Numbered from the stretch's first letter, positions 1 through 11,041 are shown. The stretch: 22,201 nt of DNA from Apostichopus leukothele (GCA_010014835.2 JAAAKB020081261.1:1-22201), one strand, 5' to 3'. The notes: generated from the sequence alone by a model not told the origin. Numbers and translations are program-made.

Positions 1-1244
1 TGTTATTCAATAGTAGGTTTTTATTTTGTTGTGTTGAATAACCAAAGCTACGTATTGAATTTTTCCCAAGGACAACCAGTTCATTAAAACTTATCAGCAT
101 TTCCTGAGATATGCTAATATGTGAAAGAGTGGTCACTTATGTTTAACAAGCAAGATTAGGTTGGGGGGGGGGGGAGGGGGAGGTGGGATCAGGGATCATT
201 TGATAAAGTATTATTTTCATTTGTCTTAGTTTCTTAATATCCTCTCTTATTTACAAAAATCATTCAAATGCAACCATTTTGATTTTTTTATCATTCCATA
301 AGATCACTTCCCAGAACAAGCACTAAGATCGTAACACTGGTAAATCACGATCTTACTATGTCTTAAGCTGCTTTCAAGCTCGTCTGCGTTTGTTCGTTTG
401 TAGTCTCTCTGGCATGGCTTTCAAGCTCTGTGTTTTGAATTAGTGTTCAGTCATATCAGAATGATATGTTTCAACCTCAAACCTTTCGCAATCTCTGAAA
501 AGAAATTGTTATATCTGTTTCACTTTAATGTATGCTTTTCCTTTTCCAGACTATTTTGTTTGATAGAATTTGTGTGATGAACTAAAACCTTCTTAAAACA
601 CTATTTCTGTATCAACTGTGAAAGTCTTTTGCATTCCTTTGTGGAAGAACACCTTGAGTGACTTTAGCCATTTCTATGTCTTGCCCTATGCGACGCTTGT
701 CATTACTACAGTTCAACTATTTGTATCACTGAATATTCATATATTAGGTCTCTCTTGTCACTTTGCCAAATTTGGTGATGGAGCATGTCATTCATTTTTC
801 TGTGTATTGTCAGTATTTTCTCTAGAAAGAAAAAAAGAAGAGCTTTCCATTTTTGTTGTCTTGTCTATTTGGTGATAACAAAATATAGACTTTATCAGTT
901 TGATGTTGGTTATTTCAATAAGTTTATGTGAAACTTTGATTCTTGTCTGAATTGATGTTCCTTTGCTTTGTTTACTTGTGTACTTGTTTACCATGTTGTA
1001 CTTTTAAACATGTGTTAAAGGATCACAAATAAAAACAAATTTCTGTATAATATTGTTAGTTAGGGTACTCTCCTGTAAAACATCTTTATATGCCTGTTCC
1101 AAGTTGTTCAAGCTGTGAGATGAGGTTCCTATCATCAGGAATTAAATTCTTATTAAGGAAAGTGTTAATGTAACTGTCAGACGATGTACGCAACCCTTTG
1201 AACCCTTTTGGTTGATTATTCAAATTCACCTTTTGTATACACAG
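1..1244. other. non-coding left flank
   Basis: I see no convincing exon here. The stretch is AT-rich, with a long G-run at 163-187 and a short direct repeat of CTTTCAAGCTC at about 371 and 419. A canonical AATAAA lies at 1028-1033 on the plus strand and could end a transcript that enters from the left. The longest open frame (85 codons from 618) has no recognisable protein character, and its composition matches the surrounding AT-rich DNA. The stretch is probably the last intron, or an alternative 3' UTR, of the gene whose candidate last exon is at 1245. Confidence 0.5.
163..187 (+). repeat. G-rich run (G-quadruplex-prone)
   Basis: Twelve G in a row are followed by further runs of five, two and three G separated by single bases. 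It is a low-complexity tract that could fold as a G-quadruplex on the plus strand. No function is implied by its position. Confidence 0.7.
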
Positions 1245-1376
1245 GGAGCAGGGTTCAGAGGTCACCGTCCAGTGAACACGAAAACTTACGGCACCAACAG
1301 CCCTGGAAGACCTGGACTCCGAGTAAGATCTTCGTCGGCCGACCGTGAAAATACCAGGATCTGGAATTACAGGTGA
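1245..1376 (+). CDS. candidate terminal exon of an unknown gene entering from the left
   Basis: A pyrimidine-rich tract ending in CACAG at 1242-1244 gives a good splice acceptor. The phase-0 frame after it is open for 43 codons and then stops (TGA 1374-1376). The peptide is basic and rich in Arg, Ser and Gly, contains NTKTYGTNSPGRPGLRVRSS and ends in NTRIWNYR. The island is clearly GC-richer than the DNA on both sides, and its edges match the acceptor and the stop, which is typical of an exon. I do not recognise the family. An open frame also exists on the minus strand (1086-1409), but it runs on into AT-rich DNA and lacks splice signals at the composition edges, so the plus reading is preferred. 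Earlier exons would lie outside the window or are not visible. Confidence 0.45.
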   Translation, partial: GAGFRGHRPVNTKTYGTNSPGRPGLRVRSSSADRENTRIWNYR

Positions 1377-1870
1377 TACCGATGTAGACAGGTTCAGCTG
1401 TGTGTGCAATATTACTTTAGGCTACATTAACATTATCCTCGACAACTATGTCAATGGATGATAATTGAAGCTACTTACTATTATTTTCTCTTTTTTTAAG
1501 AGTGATTCCTCCATTAATTTTACTCATGAGACATGCAGTATACAGGTGTGCATACGAGTAATAATAAAAACTGAAGCAGCCGAGTTAACACGTAATTAGA
1601 TCGGTTAGATTGAACTGAATTAGATTGATATTGAATTAGCAGTTAATTAAACAATTTTAATAAATATAACTGCTTTAAATATGTTATGGGTTTGCAGGCA
1701 TTCCAGGTCATTGTACAGTTGTTGAAATATTGTATTTATATTAGGCTTTCAGTCACCTCAGGAGTTGTATGTAATATGCATATTTAAAAACTACTCAAGT
1801 CCCAGTCACACTTTTTTCTGCAAAGCTATTGTTACACTACTGCCTGGCTTTTATTTGATGTGCCACTTAG

Positions 1871-2104
1871 CGTGAAAACAGAATTTCTACTGCATGTGAT
1901 AATGGTTTAGCAGTGGAGCTTCGTACACGTGCTGCAACATATATATATGTTATCAAAAATGTTAGGCAGGAACTTTATGATGTGTTGCAGCTAATTAAGC
2001 AAACTTCTTTGCAGTCTGATATAGAATCTAGTCCAGGCTGTGTTTTTCACAATGTAAATATATTTGAACATCTTTGTGTTACTCAAGAAAGGCACACTGT
2101 GTGA
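1871..2104 (+). mobile_element. decayed mobile-element protein fragment with a 2A-like motif
   Basis: An isolated open stretch of about 77 codons reads like protein rather than chance. It contains AVELRTRAATYIYV, followed about 25 residues later by DIESSPGC (2018-2041). The second motif resembles the ribosome-skipping 2A consensus D-x-E-x-N-P-G-P in degraded form. The ELRxR pattern recalls a segment that follows the OTU-like or vertnin-like core in proteins of several invertebrate mobile elements. 2A motifs are known from non-LTR retrotransposons and other genes of echinoderms and molluscs. No complete element, terminal repeat or target-site duplication is visible, so the family is unassigned and the copy appears old and broken. 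Confidence 0.35.
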
Positions 2105-2707
2105 GGCTTAATGCTAGTTACATATTTAGATATTGCTCACTGGAGATGTACTCACTTCAGTCACTTATCAACACTGAACAGTGTAATTAGTAATACAACC
2201 ACACTACTCTTGATGTCACTTATTTCTTGGATAGTCATGACTAGCATCCTTATTTTCACCCAATTATCTACACCCATGCTAGGAAATATCGATAGCAAAC
2301 ATGTTTGTCACTGAAGGATAATGTGCTTAGGAAGTGTGTTCTTTTGTTCATAGAGATACACCTCGGATAGGATGTATGTCCTTACAATTATGCCTATCTC
2401 ATCTGTGATAATAAAGTGTTGGAAATGTAATGTAATGTCTCTTTAAAAACATCATTCTATTGTAAGCAGTGAATTAACACTCTTATGAGGTATTTAGGTA
2501 AATGCTATACTGGATGTATTTTGTAATGTTGTTTCATACGATTACTTAATGTCATCAAGGCCTCTGTGATTTGCACATGTCACTCTGTGTATTGCATAAT
2601 TTCTGCTAGAAACATACACATACCATGGAATATGTGTTGGATGCAACCCTCTGAAATCACCCTTTATATGTCATGTGTATCTAGCTATGTGTTTTTTGGT
2701 GGATGAA

Positions 2708-2738
2708 GGGAGGGGCAGGGGGAGGGGTGGAATGGGGG
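2708..2738 (+). repeat. G-rich tract, predicted G-quadruplex
   Basis: Five runs of three or more G (3, 4, 5, 4 and 5) are separated by one to six other bases, which satisfies the usual G-quadruplex pattern on the plus strand. It lies in non-coding DNA just before a copy of the 29-bp interspersed repeat. Confidence 0.6.
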
Positions 2739-2779
2739 CTTGCTACATAGCATGTATTTGTGTATTCTGTATTGTTTTA

Positions 2780-2808
2780 TTATCGTGGGGCTATATAGCA
2801 TGGATGAC
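2780..2808 (+). repeat. short interspersed repeat, copy 1
   Basis: The 29 bases around GGGGCTATATAGCATGGATG match 8182-8210 in the same orientation with two differences. The core GCTATATAGC is a palindrome. Matching at this length between sites 5.4 kb apart is not expected by chance, so both are probably fragments of one dispersed repeat family. Confidence 0.5.
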
Positions 2809-2980
2809 CAGACGTCATGCAAGGTAGTATGTATTTGTGTATTCATTCAGCTACCCAACCATACAGTCATTTACACATGTCAGGTTTGGGAGACTAAATA
2901 TCAAGTTTGAATTAAAAGCTTCTACAGAGCTAATTGCATTCCTTAGGTAAGGCACAGACGTTGATGACGATGCTACTTTC

Positions 2981-2997
2981 AATTAATTAATTAATTA
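2981..2997. repeat. AATT microsatellite
   Basis: About four perfect tandem copies of AATT. It is a simple repeat with no evident role. Confidence 0.8.
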
Positions 2998-3862
2998 CTA
3001 TGCTTTAATTAGGTTTTCATATAATTAATCTGCCTTAAAAAAGAGCTTTCATTTACGTATCTAATTTCTCACTTTTCCGTCCTTGCTGCGATACCTTGAA
3101 GTTTGTTGGTTGATATGTAGAATTTTTTGGGTATTTCAATATATGTATATTTTGTCATTTTTCCAGAGACAAGCATAGAAAATTTATGTGAAATTCACTC
3201 AAAACTACTTTAGATGAATTGTACTAATGCACATTATAAACTATTCAGCACCAACAAACAGAAGTTTATGAACGGATTGAAAATCTGATTCTTGCCAGAA
3301 TAGTAGTACGTTGTTGTATCTTACCGTTAAGGAGCACCTTGATATTTATTGCAAAACAATTTCATCAGTCCGTCCTATATCCTTGATGTGAATACACATG
3401 TGAACCTGAACCACCTCCAGGCCATTCCTTGTAACTTTCTAATTTGTTCTGCATTCCTTTATTCATTCTAATACAAGCCATTTCACTTTAAACAACCGAC
3501 AAGTAAGTTTTTAAGTTAAAGGGGATGTAAGACTTCTGGGCAGGGTTCAAGTGTTAGCCTGGGGAAGTTAAATATTGTTGGCTTGTGTGTTACTATAAAA
3601 GCCACTTTCAAAACTTCCTAGGAAAGTCTGTTTCCATGAAAGCATCATTTAAGAAATGACAATTGACAAATTACTCTGAAGTAAGGAAATGTGTGCAAGA
3701 ATTTACAAATATTTACCATGGGGGAAAGGTAGACTAAACTCAGTGGACAAATATTAGGTGGTAAATTGAGTTTCCTTTTCATTATTCAGCCATGGGTAGG
3801 CATCCTTGTTGTTGAAGTTATTTGTGTCTTTTCTGCTGAAATGGTTCAAATCGATTTCCATC

Positions 3863-3880
3863 AAATAAAAGCTTTTATTT
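3863..3880. promoter_or_regulatory. palindrome with AATAAA on both strands
   Basis: AAATAAAAGCTTTTATTT is a perfect 18-bp palindrome, so each strand carries a canonical poly(A) hexamer. It lies between the left-hand plus-strand gene and the 3' end of minus-strand FAM228, where a shared cleavage site for convergent transcripts would make sense. Use by either gene is inferred. In AT-rich DNA such a palindrome could also be fortuitous. Confidence 0.3.
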
Positions 3881-4503
3881 ATTTTAAACTATAATTTTAT
3901 GTGAGGCACATAGTGAATATGTAGGATAAAATAACTGTAGAGCCTATATGTCATTCGGTTCACTAATAATAATGTTTGACTGTCAAACAATCTCTGAAGC
4001 ATTTTGTGTCATCTTTCAGCAGCTATCTAGCAGGTAAAGGAGGAGGGTTGACCATGGGCAAACATCCTTCCCACCCCCCCCCACCAAGTGTTGAAGAAGT
4101 GAAGATTATTTGAGTGATTAACCGCTGAAGCTTTTCTAGTTTGGTCAAGACATTTTTGAATTTATGGGTCTCATGCAATAATTGGGTTTCTGCAAAACTT
4201 CATTTCCAGGCCAGAGGTGGTGAGGGTGTATTCCAACCACTGATTAAGATGGCTTGAACAAGCACCAGATCCATGACTCTGGGGTCATGCCTCCCCCCCC
4301 TCCCCACATCACAAACATTCATTTCAACACAACTGAACAATTAAAACCCCTCCTTCCACCTGCCACTCCAACCAGTGTCATTGTCTATGAGCCACTAACT
4401 AGTACTTTATGGTGTCTTGAAGAATTGACTTTGTGCCGGGTGTGGGATAATGTACTCCGAAATGTAAGAGGAAAAAAGATATATTTTGCACTGTTTCCAA
4501 TAT

Positions 4504-4509
4504 TTTATT
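4504..4509 (-). promoter_or_regulatory. candidate FAM228 poly(A) signal
   Basis: The plus strand reads TTTATT, i.e. AATAAA on the minus strand. It is the first canonical hexamer downstream of the FAM228 stop at 5615 and implies a 3' UTR of about 1.1 kb. The weaker variant ATTAAA occurs on the minus strand at 4756-4761 and is an alternative. Confidence 0.35.
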
Positions 4510-5614
4510 CTTGCAAACAAATTCTCACAAACTCACTGTTATTCTATATACAATTTAAGTAGGTGGACCGTGGATGTAAATAGCATCATATTGCTGACAT
4601 GTTTTATAATTACTGAATAAATTACAAAATTAAATGAAATTTGCATAAAAGCTGTGGAAGATACTATAATTATTTTACAATGAAAAAAATAAATAAATCA
4701 ATCAATAAAATATCCTAGAAAATTCACATCCGTTGTGAAAGTTTATAGATGGAAATTTAATAATGATCAAGAAGCAAAAAATATTTCAACAAATTCTTTT
4801 TCGTTCCTTCAAAATATCTTATAAACAGACTTGTCGTTATTTAAGACCTATACAAGTTTTCACTTTGTAAATGTTTTAAATTATCAAGAAATTAATAACC
4901 ACCAATTAATTTAGTCACTGAGATTAGAAACCTGCATTGTTTATGAAAATTATGTCATTCCGTAGTAATATGTTACAAGAAAGGAGTTTCATATTTTCAT
5001 TTGGTTACAGAACTTTTCAATAATGGAAATTGCAAAGGGAACCAGCTTCTAAGGAAGAAAGAACGAATGTAACGATTTGTAAACCTTATTTTAGGCTAAC
5101 GATTGAGTGATAATACAAAGGAATTTTAGGATATGTTTACCTCAAAATATTACTTTAAAGTCTTTAAAACTCAACTCTTACACTGGGAAGCCCAATTTTA
5201 TCATTCATGAAGAAATCAAGTTTTGATTAAAACCACAAAGCAAAGGTTCCATGACACAATACATCAATAAGGTCAGAGGTCATACAACATAAATAAAAGG
5301 ACAACCACTGACCATTAAACACCTCTGCTGGAATGTCCTCTCATGACAGGCTTAACATGGAATACACTCCTTTGTCTAGGACTTTTGGAGAAAAGTGGAA
5401 ACTGTCGCACTCTTAAATTGTTTTTTTTAAACACTGGAAGTAGGATAGACTAAAAAGAAAATATTAAGATATTAATGGTGGTTGTATATTATCTCCCTAT
5501 TAATAACTTGTACACAAAATATTGCAGTGTGGGGTGACATGATATCCATCGTGTATTTGACAAAATAACACACGGTCACGAAACGGTAACGAAAGCTCCA
5601 AACGCAGGAAGACT

Positions 5615-8600
5615 TCAAGAGACCATTGAAATAACGTTCTGTTGAGAGTTGGTAGGGGAGAGGCCGACCACCAAAGTTTGCGACTGGAATGTGGGTGTGT
5701 TGAAATGCTTTCTCTTTTGGATATTCATCTCTTTCTCCACGATTGCTTGATCCCGAGGAATGGCTGACATGTCAGTAAAGTTATACTCTGTGTTGTTGAA
5801 AGCACCGTGCATCCTACGTCTGAAGAAGAGAAACGTTACCCTTTAATAAAACGATACAATTTGACGATGAGAAAAGCAACACTGAGTAATTCAAAGTACC
5901 TTCATTGTCAATATGTCACAGTTGCAATAGTGCAAGACCTTTACAAGCACTCTTGAAAGAATGACCGAGCATTCTACGAACTTTTAACAGGGTGAGTTGT
6001 ACGTATACGGGATGCCATAAAATATGTAAGGCTAATAAAAACCAGTTAAAACTCTCAGGGAAATAAGATATTCAATTACAGTGCTGCTCAGAAACATAAA
6101 GAAGTGCATTGTTGAATTGATACTGTTGCCAATGAAAAAGACTCAAGCTTTAAATCTTTAATTTTGAAAAGAAAAACTCACAAGGAATCAATTTTATTCA
6201 GATTTATTCATAACTTGGAAAATGTAACACAAGTCTTAAAATACTTGGCCACGATGACAACACAGAACAAAATTTGGCACCCTACCTGCTCATTAATCTA
6301 GATGGACTCTCGATATCATGTAGTGGCATAGCAAGCCATGTGTTACACTCAGTGCCATGACGACCTAATGGCACCAATGGCAAGGGTGGCAAGCGATGGC
6401 TCTCTAAGTCTTTGCTGTGCAGTGTCTCCCCTGTGAAAATAATGTAAAAACAGATTCCTTACTGATCAATGTAAATCCAAAGTTGCTACTGAGAAAGCAA
6501 AATATATATAGACAGGTTTAAAGGGAGCAGGTGTAAACAGCAGGGGTGGGGAGGGTAGAGCAAGGTTCTCGCTATTGAAAACATATTGGTAATAGTTATA
6601 ATAATTAGTAGTAGGTTTAGTGTAGGAAGTGTTATATGCACATTAGGGGAAGGGGTTGGGCTATTCTGCTAACTCTAATCTAATTATTTGTTTGTAGTGG
6701 AACCATAAGAAATCACAAAAACGCCACTGGAATAGTTAAGATTTTCTCATAATTACCCTTCACTTTTGATAATTTATTTCATCTTTTTTCCCTATTTCCA
6801 TAGGATCATTCAGGAGCAACTTTTTTTTTTTCTTGCCTGATGGAAAAGGCACATCTTAGCTACTGAGCATCCTAGCAAAATTTGCATTCCATTCCTTTGT
6901 ACCGTTTTGGAGATATTAAAATTTGAAACCAAAAGTGAACATGAAGCAAACTGTATGTAGGAACTGAGTTCAAATTTTACCAGATGCTTATAATGTTTTC
7001 CCTCTTTCATCAGTCAAAAATCAAGTTAACCTGGACTTTTTTCCTATTTCATAAAATAAATAAGTTTTTCTAATTACTCAGAAATGTTACCTGTATCACA
7101 GCCTATAATTGTTTGGTCTTCGTCGTCACGGACCCTCTGTTGCATAAGTAGCGGATCTGACTTTGTCCTCACCCGTATTTTGATGGGGGCTGGTCGAGGT
7201 GTTACGAGTTGAAGGGGGTTGTACTCTGATCTGTCAAAGGTATCCAGAAAGACAAATCCCTGAAGGAAAAAAAAGAAGGAAGAAAATGTTACCTTTATTG
7301 AAATATGTAAAATATGAAATGGCAGCAAACCATACTCGAGAAATATAAATTTACACACAATGAGGGCTTACCCCAACCTGTGTCAAACTAGGAGGTAGGA
7401 TTTAGTTTGTTTTTGAGGTAATCAACGGTCAAATAAATTTCAGGTGAGTTATGACGGTGAGACGTAACCTACAAGGCCATTCACTATTTTGTTTTTCTGC
7501 AGGCAATATACCCTCCAAGTAGATTAGGAAATTAGAACATTCTCAATAAAACAAATGAAAGACAGAACTTCTAAATTTTCTTGGACTAAAGTGAAAATTT
7601 GCTTGGGTATCCCTGAGGTTAGTATTTGCTGGGCCCTGATTAGCCAGTCAAATTTGCTAGTCATCCAACCATTGGTTGAAGTCTATTTGTATGTGTGAAG
7701 ACTGAGTCTCTTAATATCACGAGTAAACCCTTAAGATGAGATGAAGCACAATAATTTTTGCTTGCTCTAGATATACAAATAATTCTTGAATTAAATTTGC
7801 AACTTGAAAGTTACCAATTAAAAGTTCACTTCTGTTTTCATGGACAAATGCGGTTAACTATAATATGAACCATTATGTACCACTATCATCCATAAGAGTT
7901 ATGACTAAAATCATGTAATATTTGTAAACCCACCTTCTTATTTCCATGCTGTAGATATTCCTGGTACAATTTTCTCTTCTGGTTATCTACTTGCGGGTAA
8001 TTCTTCTCCATCTCTTCATAAATCTTTGCCTCCACTGGTTCAGCTATTTGCTCACTCCATTTCTTGTGCAACATCTCTTTCTTCCGGAGATCAAGGAAGG
8101 CCTTTTGTAGTAGACTGTTATCAACATCCTGAAGAAAATGAGACAAAACTTGTATTACAGAAAGTCTGGAAAATTGTTAAATTATCATGGGGCTGTATAG
8201 CATGGATGACATTTCAAATGCCAAAGGAATAGATTAGAAAAATGTCATCTACATTTTAAAAAGAACAGAATCATTGAAAAGAACTACTTTTAATAAGAGA
8301 TGCCATTAAAAACATTGCTACAAGTTTTGAGGTATAAAAGTGGATAAACTACCAATTTTAACACCATGAAAAATGGAAAAGTGTCTGATTGAGGGAACAT
8401 TCAGGATCAAGTTGTATTCAAGTATCCGTTAGTAAACCTTGTTTATTTGTGAAAAAATCTAGTAAAAGTGTAGTAGTTTGATGATCAATGGCAGTTTCAT
8501 AGTAAGTAGCACTCTGTAAATCTGGTCAAACGGCCAGACAAATGTCAAAAAAAAAAAATATATCAACAGCCACTTCATGATTTTGGCTGATGTTGCAGTT

Positions 8601-10810
8601 GTTTTGTATTTTTCAATTTCCTGTTATTATTTACTTTCACCAGAATGTTACTGATTTTATTGATAATCATTGTAACATTAATGTGAAACAAGTCGTCTTA
8701 CCCTCACAAAGGTATTTTCTGTATCCAGCACAGACATGTACATCTTTTTGGTGGCCTTGGATTCTGGATCGGCCCGCTCCTGTTAATGAGATTCCAAAAT
8801 GTGTTACATTCATTACATCATTGTAAAACATTGGGTTACTTCATGGTGTTTTGCTTGTAGAGTGACATTGAGAGCTAAGAGAGGACATTGTAACTTTAAA
8901 GGTAAAGTTCCACATGCTTTCTTTTCCCAACCCTCACTTGGGTGATGCCATTAATCATGTTCTTGTTACATGTGAAGAGCTCTCTTGGCTACAGGCTGAT
9001 CCTTGTTGCTTTGAACCCTTCTTTTGTCGTAATATCCTTTGTTACTACAGCTGTCATTAATTGTTCTGTACTTCTTTTGTTATCTTGGGTGGGTCTGATA
9101 TATACATTTAAAAGTTGAATAACTTGTATGGATATTCAAACTACCTTTACAAACTTAAACACTAACAAAGTAAATAAGCGGTGTTTGAAGTAATTCTGGT
9201 TTCAAACAAAAAAAAACACCCTATAGAAGGAGACTGCATAAAGAGGTAACACCTAGATGTTAATGGGAAGTTTTATTTAAACAAACCTTACTCTGTATTG
9301 CAAACCTAAAACTCAACAATAGATGGATTCTTTTATTTACATTGGTGTAAAGTGTTAACTTGGCAAGACATTCTTCATTGACAGTGTCCCGGACTCTCCA
9401 AATTATTAAGATTTTGCACATGAGAGAGAGAGACTGACTAATAAAATTGCAGTCTCCCTTTAAATATTATTTAATTTTTATATAAATTCAGTTGTTTTTC
9501 ACATAATTTATAACAAACACAGTATAATCAGACCAAGAAGTGTCAAAGTGAAAGGAAGTGAACTAAACTACCCTTGTGGGCTTGACAAAGAGGTCACCCC
9601 CTGAACAAGACAATGAAAGGAAACAATAGTGAGACAGTAAAAACAATAACCCAACCCCTTCTCCACCCATCCCCCCCCCCAGGGAAAAAAGGAAATTGGT
9701 TGCACTATATAGCCAAGTTTTGAAGTACATTTAAAGATGATGTCGAAAGAAATGACTGAAGGTTTGGTTTTCAAATGAAGGGAGTTAATCTGTTATGATG
9801 GGCACTGTAAGAAATTAGAGAAAACTACATAGAGATCTTTGTTATGAACTAAAGATGATGGTTGGGTTTGTGTCTCCTTTAACTGTATGATATTTACCTG
9901 CACATTTCTAACTGCTTTTTGGCTCAACCAGTTTTGAATCTTGGATGTCTGGTCAAGGGAAGATCTACTGCTACCGGCTGATAACCTTGAATGTGACTGC
10001 AAGTTTGGTGGAGTAGACCATGGCCTTGTTCCAGTATTTTGTTCCTCTCGAATTCTTAGTTTGCGTTGTTCATACTTTCGGGATTGCTGCATAAACAATG
10101 AAAATGAAGTTCTGCTAGATCTTTACGTAGGGCCGGAAAACCATGATTGTTTTTACAACACTGGTACTAGGCTAAGTACATTTCCCCTGTTTAAAGGCCT
10201 GCTGCTAATATTATTCTTAAGTTTTCCTCTACTTATAGAATTATAACAGAGACATTTTCTGAAGGCATTGTTTTCTTGTAGGACCATTACTACCCTAGTA
10301 ATAGGCTAAAATACTAGGCTTTGGTGTGCAGATCACCCACACCTAATGATCCACACATCATTCTTCAGGGGAAAATATCTTGCTCATAGTCATAGTTGCA
10401 GTTGAAATTAAGTACCCTTTGTGTCAAAATTTTGAAGAAGTGTGTACCTTGGGAAGGTCCTAGGCCTATACTAATGTATGCAAATCATAGGTTCTTATAT
10501 TCTGCTATATATGATGCAAATGAACTGAGTCATCCGTATTCCACATTTGGAATACACACAAACTTGAGCCTGAGAAGTCATGTACGCTACAGTAAGTTAG
10601 TTAATGCCAGAGCCGTATATTTAGATATACGGCTCTGGGTATAGCCATAGCCTAACGTTAGGTTACTTCCAACAAACAGACTGCAAAGTTACATACCGGT
10701 CGCGGTGGCAAGAGGGTTCGGTGTTCAACAGCTTGGTTGACGATGGCATCTCGCACAGCAGGTGAGTGAATCCTGACGGAATCTTTCTTTATTGTTTCCT
10801 TCAAAGACAT
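5615..10810 (-). CDS. FAM228: FAM228 family protein (seven coding exons)
   Basis: Minus-strand join: 10810-10697, 10086-9898, 8779-8702, 8128-7934, 7259-7091, 6430-6286, 5819-5615. All introns are GT..AG and the exons join without a stop to give 364 residues; human FAM228B is, from memory, a little over 320. The ATG has A at -3 and an in-frame TGA 15 bases upstream. The family block begins near residue 142 with RKKEMLHKKW, runs to NKK at 190-192, continues in the next exon with GFVFLDTFDRSEYNPL (193-208), then GCDTGE (245-250), WLAMPLHDIE (280-289) and a basic RRRM cluster (297-300). These match, in order, the human blocks RKEMLYKRW, NKKGNAFIEHYDPKEYDPF, CETGK, WLKLPTRYIE and RRRR. The N-terminal 127 residues (Ser/Arg-rich, containing RPWSTPPNLQ) look disordered and are less conserved. 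No signal peptide or membrane segment is seen. The biochemical function is unknown. Vertebrates have two paralogues, A and B; I cannot say this single gene is orthologous to only one. Confidence 0.93.
8182..8210 (+). repeat. short interspersed repeat, copy 2
   Basis: This is the partner of the copy at 2780-2808, in the same orientation with two differences over 29 bases. It lies in FAM228 intron 3, about 55 bp from the acceptor of exon 4. Confidence 0.5.
8780..9897. other. FAM228 intron 2
   Basis: This 1.1-kb intron holds no visible gene. It contains an A-run near 9210, a short GA repeat near 9423-9433 and a C-rich tract near 9670-9680. The small open frames within it are AT-rich and lack protein character. 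Confidence 0.6.
10607..10638. repeat. perfect 14-bp inverted repeat, possible transposon footprint
   Basis: The arm CCAGAGCCGTATAT (10607-10620) is followed by a 4-base loop TTAG and then by its exact reverse complement (10625-10638). It lies in FAM228 intron 1, 59 bp from the splice donor. The arms begin with CAGAG, like many hAT terminal inverted repeats, so the site could be two hAT-type termini left face to face or a very small foldback element. Flanking 8-mers (GTTAATGC and GGTATAGC) match at only five of eight bases, so a target duplication is not established. A second perfect palindrome, CCTAACGTTAGG, follows at 10651-10662. Confidence 0.6.
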
Positions 10811-11026
10811 TATTTTGGATGATCACAATAAAATGTTCAGTAGCATGGGATTATCTCCATATTTCTTTTTGAGTTTTTCATAAGAATGAAAGACCAATTA
10901 TTTACTAACTTTCGAGTACTAAGCAACTACTTGACTTTACACACTAAATCAGTGCCTTTTTCAGATTGCTTGCCGCTGTGCGTGAATACGATACGCTTGC
11001 TTGTTTACTAGACGCCCCAGGGAGAT

Positions 11027-11041
11027 GTTTTCCATAGTAAC
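11027..11041 (-). promoter_or_regulatory. degenerate X-box-like site upstream of FAM228
   Basis: On the minus strand the site reads GTTACTATGGAAAAC, which resembles the RFX X-box GTTRCCATRGYAAC. The first half-site has one mismatch, and the second is imperfect with one extra base. It lies about 217 bp upstream of the FAM228 start codon. On its own it is weak. It is listed because two much better X-boxes sit before the neighbouring PFN4 exons. Confidence 0.3.

Larger units (their letters stand above)
1377..5614. other. intergenic stretch between the left gene and FAM228
   Basis: No gene can be supported. The stretch holds a decayed mobile-element coding fragment (1871-2104), a G-rich tract (2708-2738), one copy of a short interspersed repeat (2780-2808), an AATT microsatellite (2981-2997), a palindrome carrying AATAAA on both strands (3863-3880), C-rich tracts near 4070 and 4290, and A-rich low-complexity DNA near 4681-4710. 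The right-hand part, from about 4.5 kb to 5614, is probably the FAM228 3' UTR. The open frame at 4254-4562 is proline-rich only because of the C-tract and is not considered a gene. Confidence 0.55.

Noticed and set aside
1086-1409. Minus-strand open frame of 107 codons overlapping the candidate terminal exon
   Set aside because: It extends into AT-rich DNA well past the GC-rich island, whereas the plus-strand exon limits coincide with the island, the acceptor and the stop.
4254-4562. Open frame of 102 codons with a proline run
   Set aside because: The prolines come from a C-homopolymer tract. The rest is AT-rich without motifs, and it lies antisense to the probable FAM228 3' region.
9941-10246. 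Plus-strand open frame of 101 codons
   Set aside because: It is the antisense shadow of FAM228 exon 2, which is bounded by good splice sites on the minus strand.
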